Of a stretch of DNA of 64,000 bases, positions 36,488 to 45,577 are shown piece after piece. The notes under the pieces are model-generated. The model was not told the DNA's origin. It ran no database searches and saw only the letters and a list, made by a program, of their open reading frames with translations. Source of the stretch: Fidelibacterota bacterium (GTDB lineage Bacteria; Fidelibacterota; UBA8477; JABMPR01); assembly GCA_024278595.1 (NCBI GenBank), contig JAJRSW010000055.1:1-64000 (forward strand). Direction: 5' to 3'. Numbering within the stretch: the stretch's first letter is position 1; each line of letters begins with the position of its first letter. Position numbers and translations under genes: made by a program.

Positions 36488-36664
36488 TCACCCCCTATTA
36501 TAAAATGGTCCAAATACATCGATATCAAAAACCTTTGCCGCATCAACCAATTTCCTGGTTAGACTTCTGTCTGAACCACTTGGTGTAACAGATCCAGAGG
36601 GATGATTATGTGCCAGTACGAGGGCTGAAGCATTGTACCCTCGCAAGGTGTCAGACGGTAATCT
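36488..36664 (-). pseudogene. RadC/JAB-domain fragment
   Basis: The minus-strand frame ending at TGA 36488-36490 encodes LRGYNASALVLAHNHPSGSV followed by TPSGSDRSLTRKLVDAAKVFDIDVFGPF. This is the metal-binding HNHPSG core of RadC (JAB/MPN) proteins. About 55 residues remain of roughly 220. The N-terminal helix-hairpin region and the usual C-terminal DH..IG end are missing. It abuts or slightly overlaps the 3' end of the aminotransferase gene on the same strand. A relic of a mobile or repair gene. Confidence 0.7.
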
Positions 36665-37995
36665 TATAGGCTTTTGATCACCTTACGGATAGAATCACCA
36701 ATATGATCAATACCTGCTGAAGTGATGGTCAGTGCCGGTGCCAGGCGCACCACCGTTTTATGGGTCTCCTTGGCATAGATACCTTCATCCAACAACTTGA
36801 GTGAGACCTTGTGTCCATCCAGTCCGGGCTGATCAAACATCTCAAAAGCGGTTAACAGACCTGCGCCTCGGCCCGCTTTGATCTTGTCTGGAAATTCGCT
36901 TCGAATACTCTCAAAATGATCCAGTAGTCGGGCACCCATGTTCCGGGCGTTCTCAGCCAGATGTTCATCAACCATCGCTTTAATCGCAAAGACAGCCGTA
37001 ACTGATGCCAGGGGAAAACCACCAAAGGTTGAACCTTCAGAACCCGGCGTCAGAACATCGATCACCGCTCGCCGTCCTGCCACAAAGGAGACGGGCATAA
37101 TACCACCACCAGCGGCTTTCCCGCAGGCCATGAGGTCTGGCATTACCCCGTAGAGTTGATGAGCAAAATGGGCCCCTGTACGGGCAAATCCGGTTTGGAC
37201 CTCATCCACACAGTAGAGCACGTTATGGGCTTTACATAATTCGGCCACCCGAGGGTGGTAATCGGCATCCGGCAGAATCACACCAGCCTCACCCTGGATC
37301 GGCTCAACAATATAGGAAGCGATCCGATCACCTTTTTCCTTGAACAGCGCTTCCAGGGCATCTGCATCATTAAAAGGCACGACCTCGATCCCAGGCAGGA
37401 ATGGACCAAAATCCTCCTTAGCCATGGGATCCGTGGAGGCGGAAACCGCAAACAAGGAGCGACCATGGAAGTTCTCAGCGGCCACCACGATGATGGCTTC
37501 GTTGGCTGGAATCCCCTTGACCCGATAACCCCAGCGGCGGGACAACTTGGCCATTAGTTCAGGTGCTTCCACCCCGGCAACCTTGGGCACGACCTTGTCC
37601 ATTTTGGTAATGGCCGTGGCGGCCATGAGAAAAGCGGCCATATATTTATGGCGAATGGAACGTGGGACAGTCGGTATTTTCTCATCCTGCAGGTGGGCGA
37701 TCACTGCATCCACGATGGTCTTATTTAATTGGCCCTGATTGACGGCAGAATAACAGCAAAGGCCATCCAGTAATTCTTCTTCGATATAGGCTTTGATTCC
37801 GGTTGGATCCGGTTTTCGACAGATCAGCGTTGAGCTGTCCTGAACGCTGCTTACCACTACATTTTCCAGCGGGGCATAATTCTGACCGCCCTTGGCCAGT
37901 TCGATGGCTTCATGCTCAGCGGGTCCCAGATCACCGATCCGCACACCATCAATGGTCAGATCATCTCCATAGCCGGATATATTGACGTTACTCAT
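36664..37995 (-). CDS. Class III PLP aminotransferase, ornithine aminotransferase-like
   Basis: A 443-residue fold-type I enzyme. The ATG at 37995 follows AGGAGAAG; the frame is open 39 bp further without support. Recognisable ornithine aminotransferase features are CYSAVNQG, RRWGYRVKGIPANEAIIVV, NFHGRSLFAVSASTDP, FGPFLPGIEVVPFND, VEPIQGEAGV, CVDEVQTGFARTG (Asp stacking on PLP) and the Schiff-base Lys in MACGKAAGGG. The family's NTG motif before the phosphate-binding loop is replaced (KVAGVEA). The usual HPxI after NQG is also changed. It likely transaminates ornithine or a related omega-amino compound, but these changes leave the substrate open. No operon partners are evident. Confidence 0.8.
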   Translation of the reverse strand: MSNVNISGYGDDLTIDGVRIGDLGPAEHEAIELAKGGQNYAPLENVVVSSVQDSSTLICRKPDPTGIKAYIEEELLDGLCCYSAVNQGQLNKTIVDAVIAHLQDEKIPTVPRSIRHKYMAAFLMAATAITKMDKVVPKVAGVEAPELMAKLSRRWGYRVKGIPANEAIIVVAAENFHGRSLFAVSASTDPMAKEDFGPFLPGIEVVPFNDADALEALFKEKGDRIASYIVEPIQGEAGVILPDADYHPRVAELCKAHNVLYCVDEVQTGFARTGAHFAHQLYGVMPDLMACGKAAGGGIMPVSFVAGRRAVIDVLTPGSEGSTFGGFPLASVTAVFAIKAMVDEHLAENARNMGARLLDHFESIRSEFPDKIKAGRGAGLLTAFEMFDQPGLDGHKVSLKLLDEGIYAKETHKTVVRLAPALTITSAGIDHIGDSIRKVIKSL

Positions 37996-38084
37996 TTTGC
38001 TTCTCCTGTATTTCTTCGGTCCACTGCCATGCACTGGAGCAATCTAAATTAAATGTCGGTCATCTGACCATTGATTGGTTGAAA

Positions 38085-38147
38085 ACCTGTCATCACCAAT
38101 GATCATGGCCGACAGTGCAATAAACGAGCCGAATTAAGCCGTTCAAT
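38085..38147 (-). pseudogene. Relic of a prepilin peptidase 3' end
   Basis: On the minus strand the stretch FGSFIALSAMIIG corresponds to FGPFIAITAMLFGIG near the C-terminus of the intact pilD at 38553. The DNA is also similar (ATGGCCG, ATAAA, CCGAATT). The codon before it is TAA where pilD has CAA. It lies downstream of the Big-1 tail relic in the same order as the intact operon, so both are probably leftovers of one duplicated segment. Confidence 0.5.
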
Positions 38148-38235
38148 AGTATGAAACCAAACCAAAATATTTGGTGGGGCTATCGCTGAGCGTTAAAATA
38201 AGTGCAGCAGTTTTTCGGACCGCCACCCAGTCCGG

Positions 38236-38340
38236 TTATTCAGGGATCGAACGTCTCAACTCGATGGACAGCTGTTCGCTGCTGGTAATCTGTGGATCAA
38301 TGAGCGTGCCCCAGACATAGGCCGTAAAGGGATCATATCG
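38236..38340 (-). pseudogene. Relic of the Big-1 lipoprotein C-terminus
   Basis: The minus strand encodes YDPFTAYVWGTLIDPQ, then ITSSEQLSIELRRSIPE-stop. This is almost identical to the end of the large lipoprotein gene at 42324 (DPFTAYVWGTLIDPQQTSSE...SIELRRSIPE). About 34 codons are kept, and similarity ends abruptly on both sides. It overlaps the end of the following small frame in another phase. Confidence 0.8.
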
Positions 38341-38515
38341 GGATTACCATTAATCCATGAGGTTTGCCGTTAGTAGTACCGGAAAGGGGTTGGTCGGCTT
38401 CATAAGTGCTCCCCAGATCAGAAAATACAGTCTCGACCAGACCAGCAAATAGCCACTGGGGGAATCGAAGACCAGGCCTGATCTTAAACTGAATATCTTG
38501 GAAATCTTTTGACAT
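38333..38515 (-). CDS. Small hypothetical protein or 5' gene fragment after pilD
   Basis: Sixty codons with a good AAGGAG nine bases before the ATG, 37 bp after pilD on the same strand. The protein (MSKDFQDIQFKIRPGLRFPQ...) has no motif I recognise. It stops (TGA) exactly where the Big-1 tail relic begins, so it is probably the beginning of a gene truncated by the same rearrangement. Translation is plausible; function is unknown. Confidence 0.4.
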   Translation of the reverse strand: MSKDFQDIQFKIRPGLRFPQWLFAGLVETVFSDLGSTYEADQPLSGTTNGKPHGLMVIPI

Positions 38516-38552
38516 TTGGGTCAGCTCCTTCTGCTCTTATCCTGAAAGCAAA

Positions 38553-39323
38553 TCAGAATCTCATGCTTAGCAGATGGGTCGCTATTTGTGGATCGAACGC
38601 CCGGCCAATTCCAAATAGCATGGCCGTAATTGCGATAAAGGGTCCGAATTGAATGGCCCTTTGAAGTTTATAACCGCTGCCAATTCCCTGGACAACCCAC
38701 AGTAAAAGGGTGAATAGTGTGGCGAAAAACACGGCGTACATGGACAGCAGTGGTCCTAACCAGATCCCCAGGGCCATGGCCAGCTTAAGATCCCCCATCC
38801 CCAATCCAGGTTTTTTGACATAGAATATCTGGATCAAAATAATGAACCCAAATAGTAACAGCATAGGCAGAACACCACTAAACTGAAACAAAATTTGATC
38901 CCAATTCCCGGCAGCCCGGAGTAGACCGGCAACTAATACGATAAACAACAATTTATTGGGGATGATCCAGTGCTCCACATCAATCAGTGCGATGGCAACC
39001 AGGGCTGAATAGGCCAGGATCATTTCAAGCGCTACGAAGGGCTCCAGGATCAAAATGGCTGCCAGGACAACGGGAGCTGACAATAGATCAATCAACAAAT
39101 AGGTCTTGGACCCTCGTCCGCCGCACTGGGTACAGCGACCCACAGATAACAGTGTTCCCAACCAGGGCACTTTCATGATACCGGCATGGGCTGCCTGGCA
39201 CTTACCGCAATGTAAAGGGGTTTTGAATAGCGCTTTATTTAAGGGAAGGGCGTAGATGATCTGATGCAGCACGCGTGTGATGAGAAGACCAGCTACAATC
39301 CCCAATATCACTTTTATAAGCAT
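38553..39323 (-). CDS. pilD: Prepilin peptidase / N-methyltransferase PilD
   Basis: A 256-residue polytopic A24 aspartic protease that cleaves and methylates type IV prepilins. It has the two zinc CxxC pairs (CGKC near residue 41 and CTQC near 66), and the active-site aspartates in LIDVEHWIIPN and GLGMGDLKLAMALG. About seven helices follow. The ATG at 39323 has GAGGTG 5 nt upstream; a TTG one codon earlier is less likely. It lies 48 bp after pilC in the operon. Substrates would be the pilins encoded at 51.6-54.2 kb. Confidence 0.92.
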   Translation of the reverse strand: MLIKVILGIVAGLLITRVLHQIIYALPLNKALFKTPLHCGKCQAAHAGIMKVPWLGTLLSVGRCTQCGGRGSKTYLLIDLLSAPVVLAAILILEPFVALEMILAYSALVAIALIDVEHWIIPNKLLFIVLVAGLLRAAGNWDQILFQFSGVLPMLLLFGFIILIQIFYVKKPGLGMGDLKLAMALGIWLGPLLSMYAVFFATLFTLLLWVVQGIGSGYKLQRAIQFGPFIAITAMLFGIGRAFDPQIATHLLSMRF

Positions 39324-39371
39324 CAATTCACCTCAGTTAGTATTCAAACAATACCTAAACTCTGATCTTGA

Positions 39372-40586
39372 TCACATGCCGGATTTCATGGCCTGGCCGA
39401 TATAGAAAACCGGCAAATAGGTCACAAACAGCACCAGGGTGATCAAGCCACCGACAAACATGATCATCAGGGGTTCGATGAGCGAGGTCATCCGGTTGAC
39501 CATGGCATCTACCTGTTTGGCATAAAATTCAGCTGCTTTATCCAAAAGATTATCCAGTTCCCCCGTCTCCTCCCCTGTGCTGATCAACTGCAGCAGGATG
39601 GGCGGAAATTTCTCACTGATCTTGAAGGCCGCAGAGATATTGTAGCCATCACGGATATATTCGGCACTGGTCCTGATAGCCTTAGCGTAAACCTTGTTAT
39701 TGACAACGCGTTCGATGAGTTTCATGGAAGGCATCACCGGCACACCGGCTCCTAACAGAATCCCTAAAGTTTTGGCCATTTTATTGTAAATATTATAGTT
39801 GATTAAAGTTCCAAAAACGGGGAACATCAGCTTTCCGGAATCAATGATATAGCCGCCTCGACGGGTCAGAGAGATCATCCATATAGCGATGTAAGCTATT
39901 ATTCCGAAGAAAATAACTTGACCAAAATGGTTGGCCACCATATCAGATATCCTCACCAGGGCCTGAGTAGCAGCGGGCAGCTCAGCACCCAAAGACTTAT
40001 ACACTTCGTTGAAACGGGGGACAATAAAGATCAGCATGACGGCCATGACCGCTCCCAGGAAAGCCAATACCATAAAGGGGTAGTACAGGGCTGATTTAAC
40101 CTTCTGATTTGTATCATGCACCATCTCTATGTAAGTGGCCAATTGATCCAGGATGGTCTGTAGACTACCACTGACCTCTCCCGCTTTTACCAGCGCGATA
40201 AATAGATTGTCAAAGGTTCCCGGGTGCCGCTCCATGGCATCCGAAAGACTTAAGCCCCGACGAATATTATCAGCAACATCCAGGAGGGTCTTTTTAAAAC
40301 CAGGATTTTTTTCCTCTTGAGCCAGATTAGTCAATGATTTTTCCAGGGTCAGACCAGCGGCAAACATAGTGGCCAACTGCCGAGTAAAGAAAACCAGATT
40401 CTTTAGTGGCACTCTAGATCTGATCTTGGCAATGGATAGATTGAGTTCTTCAATGAAATCGTCGCCCCACTGCTTTTCCTGAACTTTTTTCTTTTTCCGC
40501 CCTTCAGCTATCTTATCAAAAGCGGCTTCTCTGGCCGCTTTCTCCTGCTGTTTCTCAGCATTGGGGTTTGACATCATCTCAACCAA
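39372..40586 (-). CDS. pilC: Type IV pilus inner-membrane platform protein PilC
   Basis: A 404-residue GspF-family protein: charged cytoplasmic N-terminus (about 60 residues), then two GspF domains (LVFFTRQLATMFAAGLTLEK and MAKTLGILLGAGVPVMPSMK), each followed by membrane helices, and a terminal helix ending in YLPVFYIGQAM. It couples the PilB and PilT motors to pilin polymerisation. GGAGG lies 8 nt before a TTG at 40586, directly after the pilB stop. The ATG codons at 40577/40574 are too far from that site, so TTG is favoured. Confidence 0.92.
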   Translation of the reverse strand: MVEMMSNPNAEKQQEKAAREAAFDKIAEGRKKKKVQEKQWGDDFIEELNLSIAKIRSRVPLKNLVFFTRQLATMFAAGLTLEKSLTNLAQEEKNPGFKKTLLDVADNIRRGLSLSDAMERHPGTFDNLFIALVKAGEVSGSLQTILDQLATYIEMVHDTNQKVKSALYYPFMVLAFLGAVMAVMLIFIVPRFNEVYKSLGAELPAATQALVRISDMVANHFGQVIFFGIIAYIAIWMISLTRRGGYIIDSGKLMFPVFGTLINYNIYNKMAKTLGILLGAGVPVMPSMKLIERVVNNKVYAKAIRTSAEYIRDGYNISAAFKISEKFPPILLQLISTGEETGELDNLLDKAAEFYAKQVDAMVNRMTSLIEPLMIMFVGGLITLVLFVTYLPVFYIGQAMKSGM

Positions 40587-42293
40587 TTAAAAATCCTCCA
40601 CGGTTGACCGGAGTACTTCTTCAAAAGTAGTGACACCATCCATGAGCTTTCGAATGCCAGCATCACGCAGCGAGACCATCCCCTGTTCAAGCGCTTTTTC
40701 TCGAATGACTTCCTGATTGGCATTCTCGAACACTAGTTTACGGATCGCCTGACGCATCTCCAACATTTCGAAAATACCGGAACGTCCTCGATAGCCAGTT
40801 TGCCGACACTGTACACATCCCTTACCGTGGTAATAGGTATGCTTTTTACCCTCCAGGCCCAGTCGGACCAGTTCATCCTTGGACGGGGTGTATTCTTCCT
40901 TGCAATTCTTACAGATCGTTCTCACCAATCGCTGAGCCATCACCAGGTTTAAACTGGAGCCCACCAGGAAGGGTGGTACGCCGATATCAATGAGACGCGT
41001 GATGGTGGAGGGAGCATCATTGGCGTGAACAGTACTAAAGACCAAGTGGCCGGTGAGGGAAAATTTGATGGCAATGTCTGCCGTTTCCTCATCTCGAATT
41101 TCACCAATGAGTAGAATATCCGGATCCTGGCGCAAGATGGATCGCAGGGATGAGCTGAAGGTCAATCCGATCTTTTCACGCATCTGCACCTGGCTGATAC
41201 CATCCATCTGGTACTCCACCGGATCTTCAACCGTGGTAATATTAGTTCCCTCTGTCTTAATCTCCTTGAGTGAAGCATACAGCGTGGTTGATTTTCCCGA
41301 ACCGGTTGGTCCTGAGATCACAATCATCCCGTAAGGCTGTCGGATCCAGCGACCAAAGGTGATCAAATCCACAGGCTGCAATCCTAAAGTGGTTAAATCA
41401 AGATTGAAACCGCCCTTGTCCAACAGACGCATGACGATCTTTTCCCCGTGGACGGTGGGCAGCACTGAGACACGTACATCGATCTCACGGTCGCCCATCT
41501 TGATACTCATACGTCCATCCTGGGGCAGACGTCGTTCAGCGATATCCAGATTTGAGAGGATCTTGATACGCGTTGTAAGACCGCTCAAGGAGGTAATGGG
41601 TGGGGTCATGATCTTCTGGAGCACACCATCGATCCGAATGCGCACATTGACCACGTGCGTTTGGGGCTCAACATGGATATCCGTGGAGCGCTCTTTGATG
41701 GCTTCCATGAGGATCAGGTTGACTAACTTTACAAAAGGAGCGTCCTCCTCACTCACCGATTCCGTGGAAAGATCAACCAGAGCTGAATCGTCCTCATCGC
41801 CGGAGAAAACCTGGATACTGGAGAGGGCTGCATCCACTTCATCGGTCTGCCTGATCTTTCCATAATGATAGTCAATGGCGGCTTGTAAGGCTGTTTCACC
41901 AGCCACCACCACTTCCACTTTCAGGGTGGTCAGCTTCTCGATGGCATCTACGGTGCCCAGATCCTCAGGATCTTCCATGGCCACCACAATGGTCGTTTCT
42001 GATCTGGCCAGGATGAGGGACATATTCTCATAGGCAAAATCTTCAGGGATGATGTTAATGATCTTCCCATCGACCTTCATGAGGTCATCTTCATAGACCG
42101 CCGGATGACCAAGTTGCAAAGCGTAAACTTTGACCAGATCAGCCTCAGCGATCATACCCATGCGGATGAGCAGTTTACCCAGTTTTTCTTTGGTGGTCTT
42201 CTGTCTTTCAAGGGCTTGATCCAATTGAGTCTGATCAAGCACACCCTCATGCATGAGAATGTCACCGAGTTTCTGAAATTGAGGATTGAACAT
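40587..42293 (-). CDS. pilB: Type IV pilus assembly ATPase PilB
   Basis: A 568-residue GspE/PilB ATPase. It has an N-terminal MshEN domain (FQKLGDILMHEGVLDQTQLD), an acidic linker, Walker A GPTGSGKST (328-336), the Asp box, Walker B RQDPDILLIGEIRDEETADI and the His box GHLVFSTVHANDA. A tetracysteine zinc site follows (CKNC ... CVQC). It powers pilus extension. PilT and pilin genes in the same operon favour the pilus over type II secretion. It starts 30 bp after the lipoprotein gene with only a weak ribosome binding site. Confidence 0.94.
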   Translation of the reverse strand: MFNPQFQKLGDILMHEGVLDQTQLDQALERQKTTKEKLGKLLIRMGMIAEADLVKVYALQLGHPAVYEDDLMKVDGKIINIIPEDFAYENMSLILARSETTIVVAMEDPEDLGTVDAIEKLTTLKVEVVVAGETALQAAIDYHYGKIRQTDEVDAALSSIQVFSGDEDDSALVDLSTESVSEEDAPFVKLVNLILMEAIKERSTDIHVEPQTHVVNVRIRIDGVLQKIMTPPITSLSGLTTRIKILSNLDIAERRLPQDGRMSIKMGDREIDVRVSVLPTVHGEKIVMRLLDKGGFNLDLTTLGLQPVDLITFGRWIRQPYGMIVISGPTGSGKSTTLYASLKEIKTEGTNITTVEDPVEYQMDGISQVQMREKIGLTFSSSLRSILRQDPDILLIGEIRDEETADIAIKFSLTGHLVFSTVHANDAPSTITRLIDIGVPPFLVGSSLNLVMAQRLVRTICKNCKEEYTPSKDELVRLGLEGKKHTYYHGKGCVQCRQTGYRGRSGIFEMLEMRQAIRKLVFENANQEVIREKALEQGMVSLRDAGIRKLMDGVTTFEEVLRSTVEDF

Positions 42294-42323
42294 ATCGTTT
42301 TGTCTCGCTACTTTCTACTTGAA

Positions 42324-45300
42324 TTACTCAGGAATTGATCGTCTTAGTTCAATGGACATCTGTTCACTACTGGTCTGCTGAGGATCAATTAATGTGCCCC
42401 AGACATACGCCGTGAAAGGATCATAGGATGTCACTTCAGGTGGGTCTGCATTATTGAAGTTTGGTGTGCATAAAGCCCCATCAAAATATACCACAACTTG
42501 AGCTGTCCCCTGCTCATCGGTCACGGCGATTGGCGGATCGATCGTGTTGCCATCCAGGTCTTCAAAATGATCTGCACCAATGGCCTGGAACAGGATCCGA
42601 CCGCCAAAGATAGGATTATTATAATAATCATACAGCCCAGCTGTAAGAGTCACAGGCACTGGATCGGGACCACCCATTCCAAAATCGTAGAAAGATATGG
42701 AGGGCGTAACAGTCAAAGTCCCCGGATAGAATGGTAATATCTGGGCGCTGTCAGCATCGGCATTTACAAATGTGGCAATGGTATCGCCATCAGCACCCCA
42801 AGTTCGGGCTATCACATAAACCGTATCAAAAATCACGCCCGAATTATAGTAGATCTTACTCCAGGCCATACCGTGATAGGCATCACCAGCAATGTTTTCA
42901 TTATTGGTAAATGATTCACCAATAACATTGGCAACACTATCAGGGATGATGGACCAGTAGACTTGGGTACTGTCTTCAACAGGATTGGTAAACTCATCCC
43001 AGACCAGAGCGGCGACTTCCATTTGATAGAATCCACCACCAATCTGTTCGATTGAAACCACATCAACGTCAGCATTGATATGAGCTGGCAAGCCGGCTCG
43101 GATCGTGACAGGCATTCCGGTCGAAACGATGGGGATCCCATCTGGCGTTTCGGTACTGACTGTGAGCTGAACCGGACCTGATTCAGTGCCACTATTTAAG
43201 GTCACACTGGCAGTTCCATAATTCGTGGCCACCGTAACTGAGGTTCCTTCACCATTTATATTGGAGCCAGCTGGTGTCGGACCGATCTGAAAGGTTACAT
43301 CATAGGAAATGTCAACCAGTTCACCGCGCGCATCGCGCACTTCGGCAAAGAGCGTGGTGGATTCAGCACCCCAGCCACCCTGAATGACAATATAATTCGG
43401 AGCAACTGGCGGGATGATCACGTAGGCCGCCTCCATGGGTCTGACCCGGATCAGAACTGAATCGGTGGCGATACCAGAATAGGCATAGACCTTGGCGATC
43501 CCGGATGAATCACCCATGGTAAATACTGCGGTTGCATGTCCGGCGGCATCGGTGACCGTAAAGGGTGTAATAAATCCGATATCGGTGGAAAAAGTCACTT
43601 CAGTACCAGCATCAACGGCAAATCCATTGGAATCAGAAATAAATAGATCCAGATCAGAGCTATTGACCTCAGGCTGCGATATTGGTGGTAATTCGTCCTG
43701 ACTGGCTGACATGTCAATAAATGCTGGAACTCTAGGTGGCTCGAATTCATTTTGGCGGATCTCAACTGCCACAGTATTTGAGTGTACACCCCAGAAGGGG
43801 TGTTCGACCTGCATGGAGATTGTTGCAGTCGCTGGTCCGGGACCAACAGCCCCAAGATCCGAAAAGTCCGTCTCGGCCACACCAGCGTTGTTGGTATAGA
43901 TGGGAGAGGCTACAGTTCCAATATCAGATGAGAAATTCACCTGAATACTATCTACTGGATTACCATTAATGTCTCTGACAACAGCGTAGACACGTGCCAG
44001 TGTCAAGCCATTATCATAGTAAATGAATTCCTGATAGCTAAAGGCATTGATCTCATAGTCCGTCATGGGGACAAATTCGATATCACTGGTTATGTGGGGG
44101 ATGTTATCATCACCGGCAATAAATGATTCTACGCTGACAGTCCCGCTTGATCCGGGATTAAGCGTAAAGGTAACCTTGGCAGTACCGGTTGAATCACTGA
44201 CCATGGTAGCAGAAGAAAGATAGCCCAGGTTTTGACCGGCCGTCACCTGAAAATCTACGGTCACACCCTCCAGGGCCACGCCGCGATTATCTCTTACCTG
44301 GGCTCGAATATCTGCTGTAAAGGCCGAATCCACATCGGTTAACAGGACCTGACCACTAATTGGTTGGGTTATCACATAAAAATTTGGTTCAGTGGCATCA
44401 TCCAACAGACGCACCTGTACATTCACCGAATCTGTTACATCCCCATAAAAGGGGTGCGTGACCAAACCGCTTATTGTGGCAGAGACATCCGTTGTGTAGG
44501 TATCTCCCAGATCTGAGAAATTGGTCTGAACCACACCGGCATCATCGGTAACTTTGGGCGAGTTTATAGTTCCGTAATTTGAGGAAAAATTGACAACTAC
44601 CCCTTCAATGGGATTCCCTTCGGTATCCCTTACAATGCCCACAATACGACTCGTGGTGACACCCTGATCGGCATAGATGATATTATCCAGAGTTGAAACT
44701 GTCAGGTCAAATGATTGGATGGCCACTGCCTGGATATAGGCTGTATCCGCAAAAGCAATTGCAGACGCACCAGCTGCCCGGGCCAGAGTTTGGCTGCCAA
44801 AGTCATAAACACCCGGATTATCACGCATGACCCTGGCCATGGCATCACCGGTGATGGTGGCCAGTACCCGCGCTTCGCCCAAACGTCCCATGTTGGTATG
44901 AAACTGTGTAGAACTTAGTCCAATGGCATTGGTAGAATCCAGCGCTGTACTAATATAGCCCAGTCCGCTTTCGTCTGAGAGCACCTGGTAATTGACCTCT
45001 ACATTCTCTACCGGTACGCCATTCGCATCAAATACGTGTGAAAAGATGGTGATCATGCTCGATTCATCAATTGCTTGAACTTCGATCATACCATCACTTG
45101 GCTGCGTATCAACAAAAAAGGTGTCAACCAGAGCTTCCATGGGCAGGACCTGGACATAGATCGTATCACGAACGATATTCGTGCCATCCGAATACTGACC
45201 TACGATCCTCACCGCATCGGCAGCTTGCCCATCATCATCGAAACTGGAAATCGCCCGACCGGTTTGATCGGTGTTTACCGTACCTGCCATCTTGCCCTGA

Positions 45301-45533
45301 GCCGGGAAGAATGTAATACTTGATCCGCTTTTGGGGACACCATCAACATCGGTAAGATAGGCTGTGATCCGGGCCAGTGATTTACCATTGTCAGCGTAAA
45401 TGACATCCTTATCCGTTGACAAGGTCAGCAAATAGGTGATGACGTCTTTCTCTGGCGGGGTGGGTGTTCTGGAGTCACATCCAAAGAACACCAGGACTGA
45501 GAGCAGGCTAATAACTAATACTCTAAATTTCAT
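42324..45533 (-). CDS. Giant Big-1 (invasin/intimin-type) Ig-repeat lipoprotein
   Basis: A 1069-residue lipoprotein. The ATG at 45533 (MKFRVLVISLLSVLVFFGCDS) has AAGGAG 7 nt upstream. The lipobox VFFGC places Cys17 as the acylation site. The rest is a chain of bacterial Ig-like domains of the Big-1 type, each with NFSS..GT and a D..G.A...FSDLG pattern. Examples are VRDTEGNPIEGVVVNFSSNY and VRDINGNPVDSIQVNFSSDI, which repeat at about 230-residue intervals with other domains between. It is likely an outer-membrane, surface-exposed stalk. Its place between pilQ and pilB suggests a pilus-linked adhesive or secretin-associated role, which is inference. A decayed copy of its last codons lies at 38236. 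Confidence 0.82.
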   Translation of the reverse strand: MKFRVLVISLLSVLVFFGCDSRTPTPPEKDVITYLLTLSTDKDVIYADNGKSLARITAYLTDVDGVPKSGSSITFFPAQGKMAGTVNTDQTGRAISSFDDDGQAADAVRIVGQYSDGTNIVRDTIYVQVLPMEALVDTFFVDTQPSDGMIEVQAIDESSMITIFSHVFDANGVPVENVEVNYQVLSDESGLGYISTALDSTNAIGLSSTQFHTNMGRLGEARVLATITGDAMARVMRDNPGVYDFGSQTLARAAGASAIAFADTAYIQAVAIQSFDLTVSTLDNIIYADQGVTTSRIVGIVRDTEGNPIEGVVVNFSSNYGTINSPKVTDDAGVVQTNFSDLGDTYTTDVSATISGLVTHPFYGDVTDSVNVQVRLLDDATEPNFYVITQPISGQVLLTDVDSAFTADIRAQVRDNRGVALEGVTVDFQVTAGQNLGYLSSATMVSDSTGTAKVTFTLNPGSSGTVSVESFIAGDDNIPHITSDIEFVPMTDYEINAFSYQEFIYYDNGLTLARVYAVVRDINGNPVDSIQVNFSSDIGTVASPIYTNNAGVAETDFSDLGAVGPGPATATISMQVEHPFWGVHSNTVAVEIRQNEFEPPRVPAFIDMSASQDELPPISQPEVNSSDLDLFISDSNGFAVDAGTEVTFSTDIGFITPFTVTDAAGHATAVFTMGDSSGIAKVYAYSGIATDSVLIRVRPMEAAYVIIPPVAPNYIVIQGGWGAESTTLFAEVRDARGELVDISYDVTFQIGPTPAGSNINGEGTSVTVATNYGTASVTLNSGTESGPVQLTVSTETPDGIPIVSTGMPVTIRAGLPAHINADVDVVSIEQIGGGFYQMEVAALVWDEFTNPVEDSTQVYWSIIPDSVANVIGESFTNNENIAGDAYHGMAWSKIYYNSGVIFDTVYVIARTWGADGDTIATFVNADADSAQILPFYPGTLTVTPSISFYDFGMGGPDPVPVTLTAGLYDYYNNPIFGGRILFQAIGADHFEDLDGNTIDPPIAVTDEQGTAQVVVYFDGALCTPNFNNADPPEVTSYDPFTAYVWGTLIDPQQTSSEQMSIELRRSIPE

Positions 45534-45577
45534 GTTAACTCCTTTAGGTCCATGCTTGGTTTGGGTCAAGATCCTGC

